Below, in pieces: positions 9,660 through 17,239 of a stretch of 21,047 nucleotides of DNA (position 1 is its first letter; each line of letters begins with the position of its first letter). Origin of the DNA: Paulinella micropora (Eukaryota > Cercozoa > Imbricatea > Euglyphida > Paulinellidae); assembly GCA_019918135.1 (NCBI GenBank), contig WBZZ01002668.1:1-21047 (forward strand). Reading direction: 5' to 3'. The translations under genes and the position numbers were made by a program. A model generated the notes under the pieces. It saw only the letters and a program-made list of their open reading frames with translations, did no database searches and was not told the origin of the DNA.

Positions 9660-9959
9660 TGCTTTTAAAATATTATCAAGTCATTACTACCATTACGTCT
9701 ACTACTACACTACTACTACTATTACCTACTATTACTAGTACTACTTCTACTAGTACTACTACTACTAGTACTACTACTACTAGAACTGCTACTACTAGTA
9801 GTGCCACTGTACTACTACTACCTGTACTGATAGTCGTCCATCACGGTATGTATGTATGTATGTATGTATGTATATCAACATTGAGAGAGAAGAATCATCA
9901 TCGATGCTGCAAGGGGAAAGCAGATTGCACTTCATCTGAGAGAGAGAGAGAGAGAGAGT

Positions 9960-10004
<45 letters not shown>

Positions 10005-10006
10005 TG

Positions 10007-10055
<49 letters not shown>

Positions 10056-10114
10056 GAGAGAGCTGCAACGGGAAAGCAGATTGCCCATCATCTGTGACAC
10101 ACACAACACACACT

Positions 10115-10183
<69 letters not shown>

Positions 10184-10317
10184 GTATATATATATGTATA
10201 TACATACATATATATATGTATGTAAATATATACATTCATACATACATACATACATACATACACATACACATACATACATACATACATACGTGCGCTCAGC
10301 ATGTTTAACTGCTAAGT

Positions 10318-10380
<63 letters not shown>

Positions 10381-10460
10381 GGATAGATAGATTGATAGAT
10401 AGTGTTAAATGATCCAAGCTTCAACTCATTTTTCTCAAAGAATGTATGTATGTATGTATG

Positions 10461-10492
<32 letters not shown>

Positions 10493-10500
10493 TGTATGAC
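9660..10500. repeat. Compound microsatellite block (TAC, TATG, GA, GT, CA, TA, TACA, GATA)
   Basis: Successive tracts: ACT/TAC-type triplets (9680-9830), TATG (9846-9873), GA (9938-9998), GT (10008-10034), CA (10098-10140), TA (10140-10180), TACA/TATG (10180-10290), GATA (10317-10402) and TATG (10441-10498). A core of about 35 bp (GCTGCAA.GGGAAAGCAGATTGC..TCATCTG) occurs at 9906 and again at 10062, with GA/GT microsatellite between. The (TA)20 part is self-complementary. No gene is present. Confidence 0.95.
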
Positions 10501-10740
10501 ACAACTGAACGCCCGAGACGATGGGCAATGGCGATGATATTGGTAGGTAAATAGACATGTAGGATAGATTCTGTTAGAAGGTAGATAGACATGTAAGATA
10601 GATTATGTAAGTAGGTAGGCAGCAGAACTGAACGCCCGGGAAGATGGACAATAACCATGATATTAGTAGGTAGATAGACATGTAGGATAGATTATCTTAG
10701 TAGGTAGGCAGCAGGTAAGTAGCTAGGAGACGTTATCGGC
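10501..10740. repeat. Tandem repeat, unit about 123 bp
   Basis: AACTGAACGCCCG starts at 10503 and again at 10626, and the two units align along most of their length. Inside are three copies of AGACATGTA.GATAGATT (10553, 10587, 10676). It is a minisatellite of about two units. Confidence 0.75.
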
Positions 10741-10754
10741 TGAAACAAGTAAGA

Positions 10755-10760
10755 TCGATC

Positions 10761-10858
<98 letters not shown>

Positions 10859-10912
10859 AAATTTTATCGTTGCCACGGCCTCACACACCGTCTGCCACGT
10901 CTATCTACATTA

Positions 10913-10949
<37 letters not shown>

Positions 10950-11024
10950 CACACTCTGCCAAGTGGAAAATAATACATCATATAGGAAAGCTTGTATTTA
11001 CTATCTATCTATCCATTTATCCAT

Positions 11025-11080
<56 letters not shown>

Positions 11081-11130
11081 ACTATCTACCAAGTAGAAAA
11101 TAATGCATCACGTAGGAAAGCTTGTATTTA

Positions 11131-11181
<51 letters not shown>

Positions 11182-11330
11182 CACACTCTGCCAAGTAGAA
11201 AATAATGCATCACGTAGGAAAGCTTGTATTTACTATCTATCTATCTACCTATCTATCTATCTATCTATCTATCTATCTCATCTATCTACCTACACACTCT
11301 GCCAAGTATGTATTACTATGTACTTACCTG
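10755..11330. repeat. GATA array followed by compound TCTA satellite
   Basis: (GATA)n at 10755-10857 is followed by the opposite-strand motif (TCTA)n from 10913. A core of about 50 bp (CCAAGT.GAAAATAATGCATC, continuing AGGAAAGCTTGTATTTACTA) recurs with its CCAAGT at 10959, 11089 and 11191, and partly at 11302. The copies are separated by TCTA linkers of different length, giving units of about 102-130 bp. Confidence 0.9.
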
Positions 11331-11766
11331 TTGTCACTGAAGCACACAGGAGGCAGAGAGTACGTATTTACGTATGTATGTATGTATGTATGTATGTATG
11401 CATGTATACATGCATGCGTGTATGTAGTATATGTATGTAGTGTATGCATGTAATGTATGAACGAGCCCGAGAGAACAAGTCCAAAGTATACATATATGCA
11501 TGCATAGCACCGAGGGGGGGGGTACCCCCCCTCCCCCCCCCCTGCACGAGGAGCACCAAAAGGTCACCGCACGTTGCCAGGTCACCATTTGTTTGATTTC
11601 CGTTTTTTGAGGAAGGGAGGGGGGGTGCGCTGACCCTCCCTGTCCCCCCTTTTTTTCTTGTGTGCGTCTATCTCCCATGCACCCCCCCCCCTCTCCCCAT
11701 CAGCACGCCCTCTTCACTAGCACCTTCTCTCCCTCTCCCTCTCTCTCCCTCTCTCTCTCTTGCCAG
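11331..11766. other. TATG repeats, G/C palindrome and polypyrimidine leader
   Basis: TATG/CATG repeats (about 11362-11410) are followed by a G9-GTAC-C7 type palindrome and C-run (about 11511-11541). A strongly pyrimidine-rich stretch (11640-11764) then ends TTGCCAG directly before the ATG at 11767. The final CAG could be a splice acceptor for the next gene or simply part of its leader. No gene is seen. Confidence 0.6.
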
Positions 11767-12316
11767 ATGACGATGGATTTCGCGGAGCCTTCTCCCAAGA
11801 AGCTAAAGGTCGAGAGCGAACCGTCCGCACACGAGCTGTCTCCCAACTCAGACCCGACAGCCGTCGGGTCGGAGCCTGCACGCGCTTATGGCACGGTACC
11901 ACCGTACGCGTACGACCCGCGGCTGTGTGGGCTGAAGCCCCTAGCCACGACGCCGCCGTCTGAGGTTGATTCCGCAAGTGCAGCCTTGCTCGAGGAGCTG
12001 GAGCGAGTTTCTAGCGTGTTAGACAAAATCAAAGTTCAGCAACGCTCAGGACAATACAAAGAGCACGTGGCCCCAGGCCCAAGGCTCTGACAGAGTGGGT
12101 CGGGTCCAAGCGAGGAACAGTGCCCGCCGAAGACCCGAGGGCGACGCACGTAGAGAGAGACATTTGGCGCGTGAACAACAGCTGGTGTTGATAAGTTACG
12201 CACTGGCCAGGCGGAGCATCGATGAACGCCCCTATGACAATTGCATTACTCCTCTGCCAAAGCAGATGTCGTCCCAACCAGCCGCTGGAGCGAGCGGCCG
12301 TAAACTTGACTTTTAA
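11767..12316 (+). pseudogene. Unknown protein with NLS-like start, two frame breaks
   Basis: I do not recognise the family. It starts with ATG at 11767 (MTMDFAEPSPKKLKVESE), where PKKLKV resembles a nuclear localisation signal. A Pro/Ser-rich stretch follows, then a helical segment (ALLEELERVSSVLDKIKVQQ). The first frame stops at 12090. Coding-like sequence continues in the next frame (LTEWVGSKRGTVPAEDPRAT, about 12075-12175) and then in the third (LISYALARRSIDERPYDN to ..GRKLDF, TAA at 12314-12316). Each change fits one missing base. The AATAAA signal overlaps the stop. The polypyrimidine tract ending in CAG immediately before the ATG may be a splice acceptor, in which case the true start lies further upstream. 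Confidence 0.45.
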
Positions 12317-12320
12317 TAAA
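12315..12320 (+). promoter_or_regulatory. AATAAA overlapping the stop codon
   Basis: The TAA stop (12314-12316) is embedded in TTTTAATAAA, so the polyadenylation signal begins within the stop codon. The kinase-like gene ends in the same way. Confidence 0.55.
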
Positions 12321-12419
12321 CATTCGTTTTATGATTTAATTAGGTGTCTTGAAATTTTGTTTTTCAAACTCCGTCTGTTTTACTTGGCAGGATCCTCTCC
12401 CCCTCTCCCCTTTCCTTCT

Positions 12420-12506
12420 CCAGCCCGCGCAAGCGGGCTGGGTCTCTCTCTCCAGGCCGCTTGCGCGGCCTGGGTCGCTCGTCGTCGGGTGGCGAGCAGG
12501 GCTCGC
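12420..12506. repeat. Three consecutive GC-rich hairpins
   Basis: Hairpin 1: CCAGCCCGC, loop GCAA, GCGGGCTGG (12420-12441). Hairpin 2: CCAGGCCGC, loop TTGC, GCGGCCTGG (12452-12473). Hairpin 3: GCGAGC, loop AGG, GCTCGC (12492-12506). All stems are perfect. Hairpin 1 has a GNRA-type GCAA loop on the plus strand, and hairpin 2 has the same loop on the minus strand. They lie in the 12321-12650 gap between convergent genes, which otherwise shows nothing coding. Confidence 0.85.
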
Positions 12507-12650
12507 GGCCCGGACCTGGTTCGCTATTTAGCAATCCACGCAAGCAAGCTTCGTTTTTTGTCTTCTTTTTTTTATAATTAAATTACAAAGCTTTACTCGC
12601 AAGTCTGGTCTGTACAGACTGGATCGCCTCTTCACGGTCTGCTTCCTGTC

Positions 12651-13392
12651 TCATGAGTTCATGACTTCCAAAAGGAGTAGGACTTCCAGTAGAGATCTCA
12701 GGAAAGACTTTTTCTTATTTCCTAGCTCGAAAGTGTTAGGGCCTGCACTAGCCCAGCCAAAAGGCAGTACTTTGTCCCAAAGAATGCTGACGGTAAGTTT
12801 AGGAAGGCTCAGGGCTGTTTCCCAGTGCCCGAGCCCTTCCATAAAACCTTGGACATCTTCGTCGGCGTGCCCGGAGTTCTCTGTAGCTATTCTGCAGAGC
12901 TTTCATGTTCTCGTGCATCTGGTTGTGAAAGGTAGGGCCGGCTTCTTTTTTGCGCACTTCCAGAACCTTTCTGCGCCACTGCTGGAGCTCTTGCTTAAGG
13001 CTTCTAAGTGTTGCAATTGTTTTTTTATGCGCCTCTCGGCGTGCCTTTGCTTTTTTTTCTTCTTCTCTGAATCATTGGCCGGCCCAGGGCTTGCTTGCAG
13101 ACGACTTTGCCAGCTCGCTGGCCAGTTGGACTAACGCCAAGTCTTGTCTCTTCATTAAATCCTCGATAGTGCAGAAGCAGTCATTTTCAGGGTCATAGTC
13201 GCTGGCTTGCGTACTCAAAGATAAGGGGGTGAACGTGTTCATGCACGCGTGAATTTCCCTAAGCCCCTCGCCGCCGGGCTCTGAGATATAACAGTAATAG
13301 GTCGTATGCACATCGACATATCTCGTGGCTTCATCACCTGTTGTCAGTGGTGTCGAAGTCAAGGCTAGCAGGAGCGGTTCCTCACTTCCCAT
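12651..13392 (-). pseudogene. Unknown protein with basic, coiled-coil-like middle, frame-broken
   Basis: It starts at an ATG at 13392 (MGSEEPLLLALTSTPLTTGD). The first frame runs to 13072 and includes YVDVHTTYYCYISEPGG and IEDLMKRQDLALVQLASELA. A basic segment follows in a second frame (EKKKKKQRHAERRIKKQL), then a heptad-like helix in a third (LRSLKQELQQWRRKVLEVRK), and a final frame ending LLEVLLLLEVMNS at 12651. One break sits at an A7 run (minus strand), and the others are also single-base shifts. A basic region next to a Leu-containing helix recalls bZIP proteins, but the spacing is not conclusive. It is divergent from the kinase-like gene and convergent with the gene at 11767. Confidence 0.4.
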
Positions 13393-13615
13393 TTACCTTC
13401 AACGACACAACCGTTCCTCTTTTTTTTAGAAATAGACAGCTCTCGCGCGGGCTGCCTGCAAGGAGGGAAGGAGGCAGGCGGGAGGGGGGGGGGGATGAAA
13501 CATGCTGCTTTCCCCCCCCCCCCTTTCTCTTCTCTTTCTTCCTCCACACACCCCCCCCTCCCTCCATTCCCTCTTGCAGACGCAATAGTAATCAAAACAG
13601 GCACAAAAAACCGAC
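13393..13615. promoter_or_regulatory. Divergent intergenic region with G and C runs
   Basis: This 223-bp gap separates the ATGs of two divergent genes. It has a G-rich stretch ending in a G10 run (13485-13494), then C-runs and CT sequence (13513-13580), and an A-rich leader just before the kinase ATG. A shared bidirectional promoter is plausible but no specific factor site was recognised. Confidence 0.35.
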
Positions 13616-13871
13616 ATGAGCGACTTGAGCTTTTCCAGCCCGCGCAAACGGGCCGAGCTGGACGCGGAGCAGACGCGGCTGCTGTGCGAGCGGCTGCGTG
13701 GCTGGAAGTGGGTCGGGAGTGGCCGGCAGGGACACGTGTTTCGCGACCCCTTGTGCAGGGGCGTGGTCTGCAAAGTGACTTGTGACCCGCGGGGCAACCA
13801 GGCGCGGGGTACAGGCGCCTGCAGGGTTTGAGCGCGGGCCCGCGCCTGCTGGCAGTGCGGCAGGCTCTCGA

Positions 13872-13960
13872 GGGGCCCGGGAGCTGCAAAGGACATGCCC
13901 CCCGAGCCCCCCTTCTCTCCGCGCAGCGGGCTGGGCATGCCCTTTGCAGCCCCGGGCCCC
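13872..13960. repeat. Palindromic insertion of about 90 bp within the kinase-like frame
   Basis: The arms 13872-13900 and 13933-13960 are reverse complements with one mismatch and one indel (core CTGCAAAGG.CATGCCC). The 32-base centre holds a smaller stem CCGC-GCA-GCGG. The reading frame passes through without a stop and adds about 30 residues with no kinase counterpart, so it looks like an insertion between the helix-C region and the hinge. Confidence 0.8.
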
Positions 13961-14357
13961 CCGAGCTGCGGAGGGCACTGGATGCCTGCGCGCAGCCCGG
14001 CGCGCGCTGCCCCAGCGTCTTGTTCCTGGAGGGCTTTACGACGTCGCTGGCCCAGCTGCTGCTGCTGGACGATGACGCAGACGGGCCAGCAGTAGACTGG
14101 GGGCGGTTTTGGGAGTGTTTGCAGGACTGCCTGGGCAAGCTGGTCGACGGGGGGCTGTTCTGTCTGGACCTGTCGCCGGCCAACGTGTTGCTGGACCTGA
14201 CGGAGGACGACGGCCGCCCCGTGCGCGCGTCCGTGACGGATGCGGGCGAGAACACGCTCGTCGAGTTGTGCGTCAGGCCCGGGAGCGCCAGGTAGCGATC
14301 GATGCCATGATCCTGTACCTGTCCTGCTGATCGCCGCCGGCGCTGCTGGAGCACCTC

Positions 14358-14426
14358 CCAGCCCGCTGCGCGGGCTGGACGGGAAAGAAGGGGGGGCGCG
14401 GGGGCATGCCCCCCGACATGCCCCCC
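14358..14426. repeat. Hairpin plus GGGGGCATGCCCCC palindrome
   Basis: CCAGCCCGC, loop TGC, GCGGGCTGG (14358-14378) is followed by a perfect GGGGGCATGCCCCC palindrome (14400-14413) and GACATGCCCCCC (14415-14426). The second motif is shared with the 13872-13960 element. Confidence 0.8.
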
Positions 14427-14627
14427 GGTTGGAGTTAGCGTGGAGGTTCCTGAGCAGGCGCGTGCTGCAGACGCACCCCGGTATTTGGCGCTACTACACT
14501 GCCTGGTGCCTGCCAAACCACCAGGCGGCGGTGGCCGCCCCGCTGCTTAAGCTGGTCCGATCACTTCTGCCCGCCCGACCCGGCGACTGTCCACGCGTGC
14601 CCGAGCTGGGCCCTGTTTTTCCACTTT

Positions 14628-14633
14628 AATAAA
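14628..14633 (+). promoter_or_regulatory. AATAAA overlapping the kinase-like stop codon
   Basis: The stop TAA (14627-14629) lies within CTTTAATAAAA, the same arrangement as at 12314-12320. Confidence 0.55.
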
Positions 14634-14712
14634 ACCATACTGGCACGCTCACCCACGCCTTGCATGCATGTTCTACTATAGCACTGCCCAGCCTGAGCCC
14701 GGGAGGCATGCC

Positions 14713-14734
14713 CAGCCCGCGCATGCGCGGGCTG
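14713..14734. repeat. Perfect 22-bp palindrome of the hairpin family
   Basis: CAGCCCGCGC-AT-GCGCGGGCTG, preceded by GGCATGCC. The same GGCATGCC neighbour, in reverse orientation, occurs at 13933-13941. Confidence 0.85.
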
Positions 14735-14841
14735 AGGTCTGCTAGCGTGGCTGTGTTTTCTGTTCTGTTCCGCCTGGCTCGTAGGCACGCCCGGCCTCAT
14801 GCACGCCTACGCCGTCGTCGATGCCGTCGCGGGCTGCGCCG

Positions 14842-14863
14842 CCAGCCCGCAGGCGCGGGCTGG
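14842..14863. repeat. GC hairpin of the same family
   Basis: CCAGCCCGC, loop AGGC, GCGGGCTGG; a perfect 9-bp stem inside the possible small ORF at 14799-14974. Confidence 0.85.
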
Positions 14864-15126
14864 AGGGGAGGGGGCGACGGGGTGCCTGCAGTGGCAGCAA
14901 GACCCACGCGCCAGCACCCGCCTGCTCATGCGCGCCGCCGGTGCACGCATCCTCCGATCCGGACGACGTTGCTCCTGAGCGGTTAAGAGTAGAAGGCAAG
15001 TAAAAAAACTACTAGAAAACAGGACAGGGAGGAGAGGGGGGGGGGGAAGAGAACAAAAAAAAGGGGGGGAGAGTGCAGGGGGGAGGGAAGGAGGGGTACA
15101 CTAATACTGTATACACACAAAGAAAA

Positions 15127-16404
15127 GTTGACGTAGAAGCTACGCTGGCCTTTTCCGCTGCCATCATCGCGCGCTGTCAAACATGGGCGAGGCATCACGG
15201 ATGTTTACACAGTATCCGCCGGCCAGGAAAACAAGCGTTGTATTCACACAAAAACCAGCGATGTGAAACAGCATATACTGTCGTTTAAAACGACGGACGA
15301 TATAGGGGAGGCGTTTATGACTGCGCTAGCAAAAGGATGTCATCAACGAACAGGGTCAAACAGTTTTATGGCTACCACAGCACGGCTCAAAGGGCAGCAA
15401 GGTAGAATTGGCGCATGACAGCGGGGACAAATTGATTGTATGTCGCAGTCGATGTCAGAGTGGCGAAAAGCTCTTGGGCCTGGTACTTACCTTGCCGAGC
15501 ACAGATGCGCAAGGCTATATAACTTCCCTGTTGCGCAAATGGACTTTTAATGAAATATCGCGTGATAACATGACGGAAAGGGCCTTGCTGCCTTACGATT
15601 GGGCTTTTCTGCTAAAAAGCTCGACCTCGACGCCGATGCCGACATTATTTATGGGTTTTGAGAGGCCCGACAACAATCATAAGACCTGGCCACGCTCTAT
15701 GGGAAAAAGCATGCAAAGAGCACGGAATTGCAAATAGCCTGAATGCACTCATAGCCATGGCAAATGCCGTGGCTAAGCTGCTACTGCGGAAACAGGGTTG
15801 TACGTTGGCACCGCAACGCATCTCAGCTGACTTCCTGGTTTGGGTAGCTTCTGAAGGAAAGGACGAAGGAAAAGGAGAAGAAGAAGAAAAGAAAAAGGGA
15901 GAAGAAGCGGCAGAAGCCGCCACTACTTCTACGGCAACCAAAGAGACTGCGGATACTGGTCCGGCGGAAGTGCTACGAACAGAAAATGAGACAGCCGGTG
16001 CTTTTTTACTGGCGTGCTACTTATGTGACAATGAGGAAAACAAGTAATTCATCCAACGAGATACCGCAGAGGGTGCGCTCCAATGGGCTGTTTTTGCGCT
16101 TTTGCTCGCAGGGCTTGCACCTAAACTACAAGAATCACCGGCTTCGGGGGACGTGCTAGCCATCCAGCAGGCTTGCAGCACACAAATCAAAGAGTGCCTT
16201 GATTCGTTGGACAGCGAGAATTTACCCAACGCTAAAGCCAATATATTACAGGGTTACGAGAAGCTGCTAGTACATTGTGAAGATCTCTCCACTTCACAGG
16301 ACAGCAATAACACCAATTTTCGGCTATTGAGCAAAAAGGCCTTGCAAATTATGGGAATTCTCATGCAGTTGCAAACACGAGCAAGTGACGCCTCCTCCAA
16401 TTGA
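15127..16404 (+). pseudogene. Unknown gene, three frame breaks and one in-frame stop
   Basis: I do not recognise the family. Coding-like sequence runs in frame 1 (VDVEATLAFSAAIIARCQTW), then frame 2 from about 15195 (ITDVYTVSAGQENKRCIHTK), frame 3 from about 15330 (DVINEQGQTVLWLPQHGSK, LLRKWTFNEISRDNMTE), and frame 1 again from about 15677 (HALWEKACKEHGIANSLNAL). An acidic Lys/Glu low-complexity stretch follows (15856-15920). A TAA at 16045-16047 interrupts the last frame, which continues to a TGA at 16402-16404 with LIKE-sized helices (ILQGYEKLLVHCEDL). Each frame change fits one extra base (for example at an A4 run and in TGGCCACG), the opposite direction to the kinase-like gene. The start is not visible because there is no ATG in the first frame. 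ATTAAA follows the stop at 16415-16420. Confidence 0.45.
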
Positions 16405-16565
16405 GTACACGTATATTAAAACCCATTTGGCTTTAACTGTTTAAGCTGGCTGCTTCCCAGTCCTAGAGCAGAGTCAGAGTCATCCGTTTGTACTGACGGC
16501 TCAAACGGCGCGTAGCTCTCGGTGCCGCGTGTCGCGTGCAGGCGCAAGCCGCAGGGGCAGCTCAG

Positions 16566-16579
16566 CGCGCCCTGGCGCG
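16566..16579. terminator. Hairpin just 3' of the glycosyltransferase stop
   Basis: CGCGCC-CT-GGCGCG, a perfect stem immediately after the minus-strand stop at 16581-16583. It may mark the 3' end of that transcript, but its sequence differs from the hairpin family further left. Confidence 0.4.
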
Positions 16580-16580
16580 T

Positions 16581-17239
16581 TCACTGATTCGCCATGCACA
16601 GCAGCATGCGCGCCACCAACACCAGCAGCAACCAACGGAAGACCTCTTGCCACCAAAACACGGCGGCGGGCGTCTCCCAGACACGGGACGACGCGTGGTA
16701 CGTGGTGCGCGGGCCCTCCAGGTACTCGCTGGTGTTGAGCACGTGCAGCCGCTCCGTCTGGCCCAGCACCTGGATCTTGTGCACGCCCTCCCACCAAGCC
16801 TGGGGATGGGGCCGCGGGCTGCCTGCGTCGGTCGACGAAGCAGCGGCCGACGAGTCGTCGAGGTTCTGCTCGCGCAATACCTGCGCCAGGAATCGGCCAG
16901 GGCCTCGCGCTCGTCCAGCGGGTCCGAGAACGAGAAATTGGCGCTCCAGATCCTGTCGTGCCAGGGCAGCGCCAAGGACGACATGTAGCGCAGCAGCACT
17001 AGGTACGGCATGCCCACGCGCTGCGGGTGGGCCGCCATCAACACCGGCAGCTCTGACAGAAAGTAGCTGGCCGGCAGATAGCTGCCGTCCTCTTCCGGCT
17101 CCGGTGCTGGCAGCGGGAACTGCCCCGCGACGACGACCACGTTGAGTTTTGTAATAGCTCCAGCCCCAGGTCGACATACACCCCTCCGCAGTGATGCAGG
17201 AGCACCAGCCCCGCCACCGCCCTCTTGTGCACGGACGAG
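16581..17239 (-). pseudogene. GT32-like glycosyltransferase fragment, frame-broken, N-terminus missing
   Basis: Reading the minus strand, the right part gives SVHKRAVAGLVLLHHCGGVY followed by VDLGLELL. This resembles the DXD region of sugar-binding glycosyltransferases (GT32/Gly_transf_sug, usually ..GGVYLDLD..). The second Asp is Gly here, so the DXD is imperfect. The next frame gives VVVVAGQFPLPAPEPEED, YFLSELPVLMAAHPQRVGMP and IWSANFSFSDPLDEREALA. A third gives TERLHVLNTSEYLEGPRTTY and a hydrophobic C-terminal segment (about 16584-16650) ending MANQ at 16581. Breaks sit at an A4 run (17147-17150) and near 16893, each fitting one missing base. The roughly 80-100 residues that normally precede the DXD are absent, and LINE sequence begins there instead. 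Membrane anchoring at the C-terminus is inferred from hydrophobicity. It is convergent with the gene ending at 16404. Confidence 0.5.

Larger units (their letters stand above)
13616..14629 (+). pseudogene. Protein-kinase-like gene broken by frame shifts and palindromic insertions
   Basis: ATG at 13616. Residues 33-54 read VGSGRQGHVFRDPLCRG.VCKV, a glycine-rich loop (G34, G36, G39) and a VAIK-type lysine (K53). The first frame ends at 13831. In the next frame come a helix (RLLAVRQALE), LFLEGFTTSLAQLLLLDD, a catalytic-loop match CLDLSPANVLLDL (Asp 14167-14169, Asn 14182-14184) and VTDAGE in the DFG position (Asp 14239-14241). The frame changes again near 14280 (QVAIDAMILYLSC) and near 14330-14440 (LAWRFLSRRVLQTHPGIWRY to the TAA at 14627-14629). 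All three changes fit one missing base. A palindrome (13872-13960) is inserted in frame before the hinge region, and a further hairpin lies at 14358-14378. The HRD His is replaced (CLD) and DFG reads DAG, so activity is doubtful even if repaired. Confidence 0.6.
14634..15126. other. Ambiguous stretch with two hairpins, a possible small ORF and a purine tract
   Basis: No gene can be called with confidence. A plus frame from an ATG at 14799 (MHAYAVVDAVAGCAAS..) runs 58 residues to a TGA at 14972-14974. It is open upstream to 14736 with a hydrophobic LAWLCFLFCSAWLVG, and it may be a fragment. Hairpins lie at 14713-14734 and 14842-14863. A G/A-rich tract with runs of G (15015-15096) is the strand-reversed counterpart of the polypyrimidine leaders before the genes at 11767 and 13616. 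Confidence 0.4.

Noticed and set aside
16031..16066. A 26-bp intron (GTAATT..CCGCAG) that would remove the TAA at 16045-16047
   Set aside because: Removing it shifts the frame into an early stop, whereas reading straight through the TAA keeps the coding-like frame; an in-frame stop is simpler.
11767..16404. Programmed ribosomal frameshifting as in Euplotes
   Set aside because: The shifts do not occur at AAA-stop codons, and they go in both directions in different genes, so a single decoding rule does not fit.
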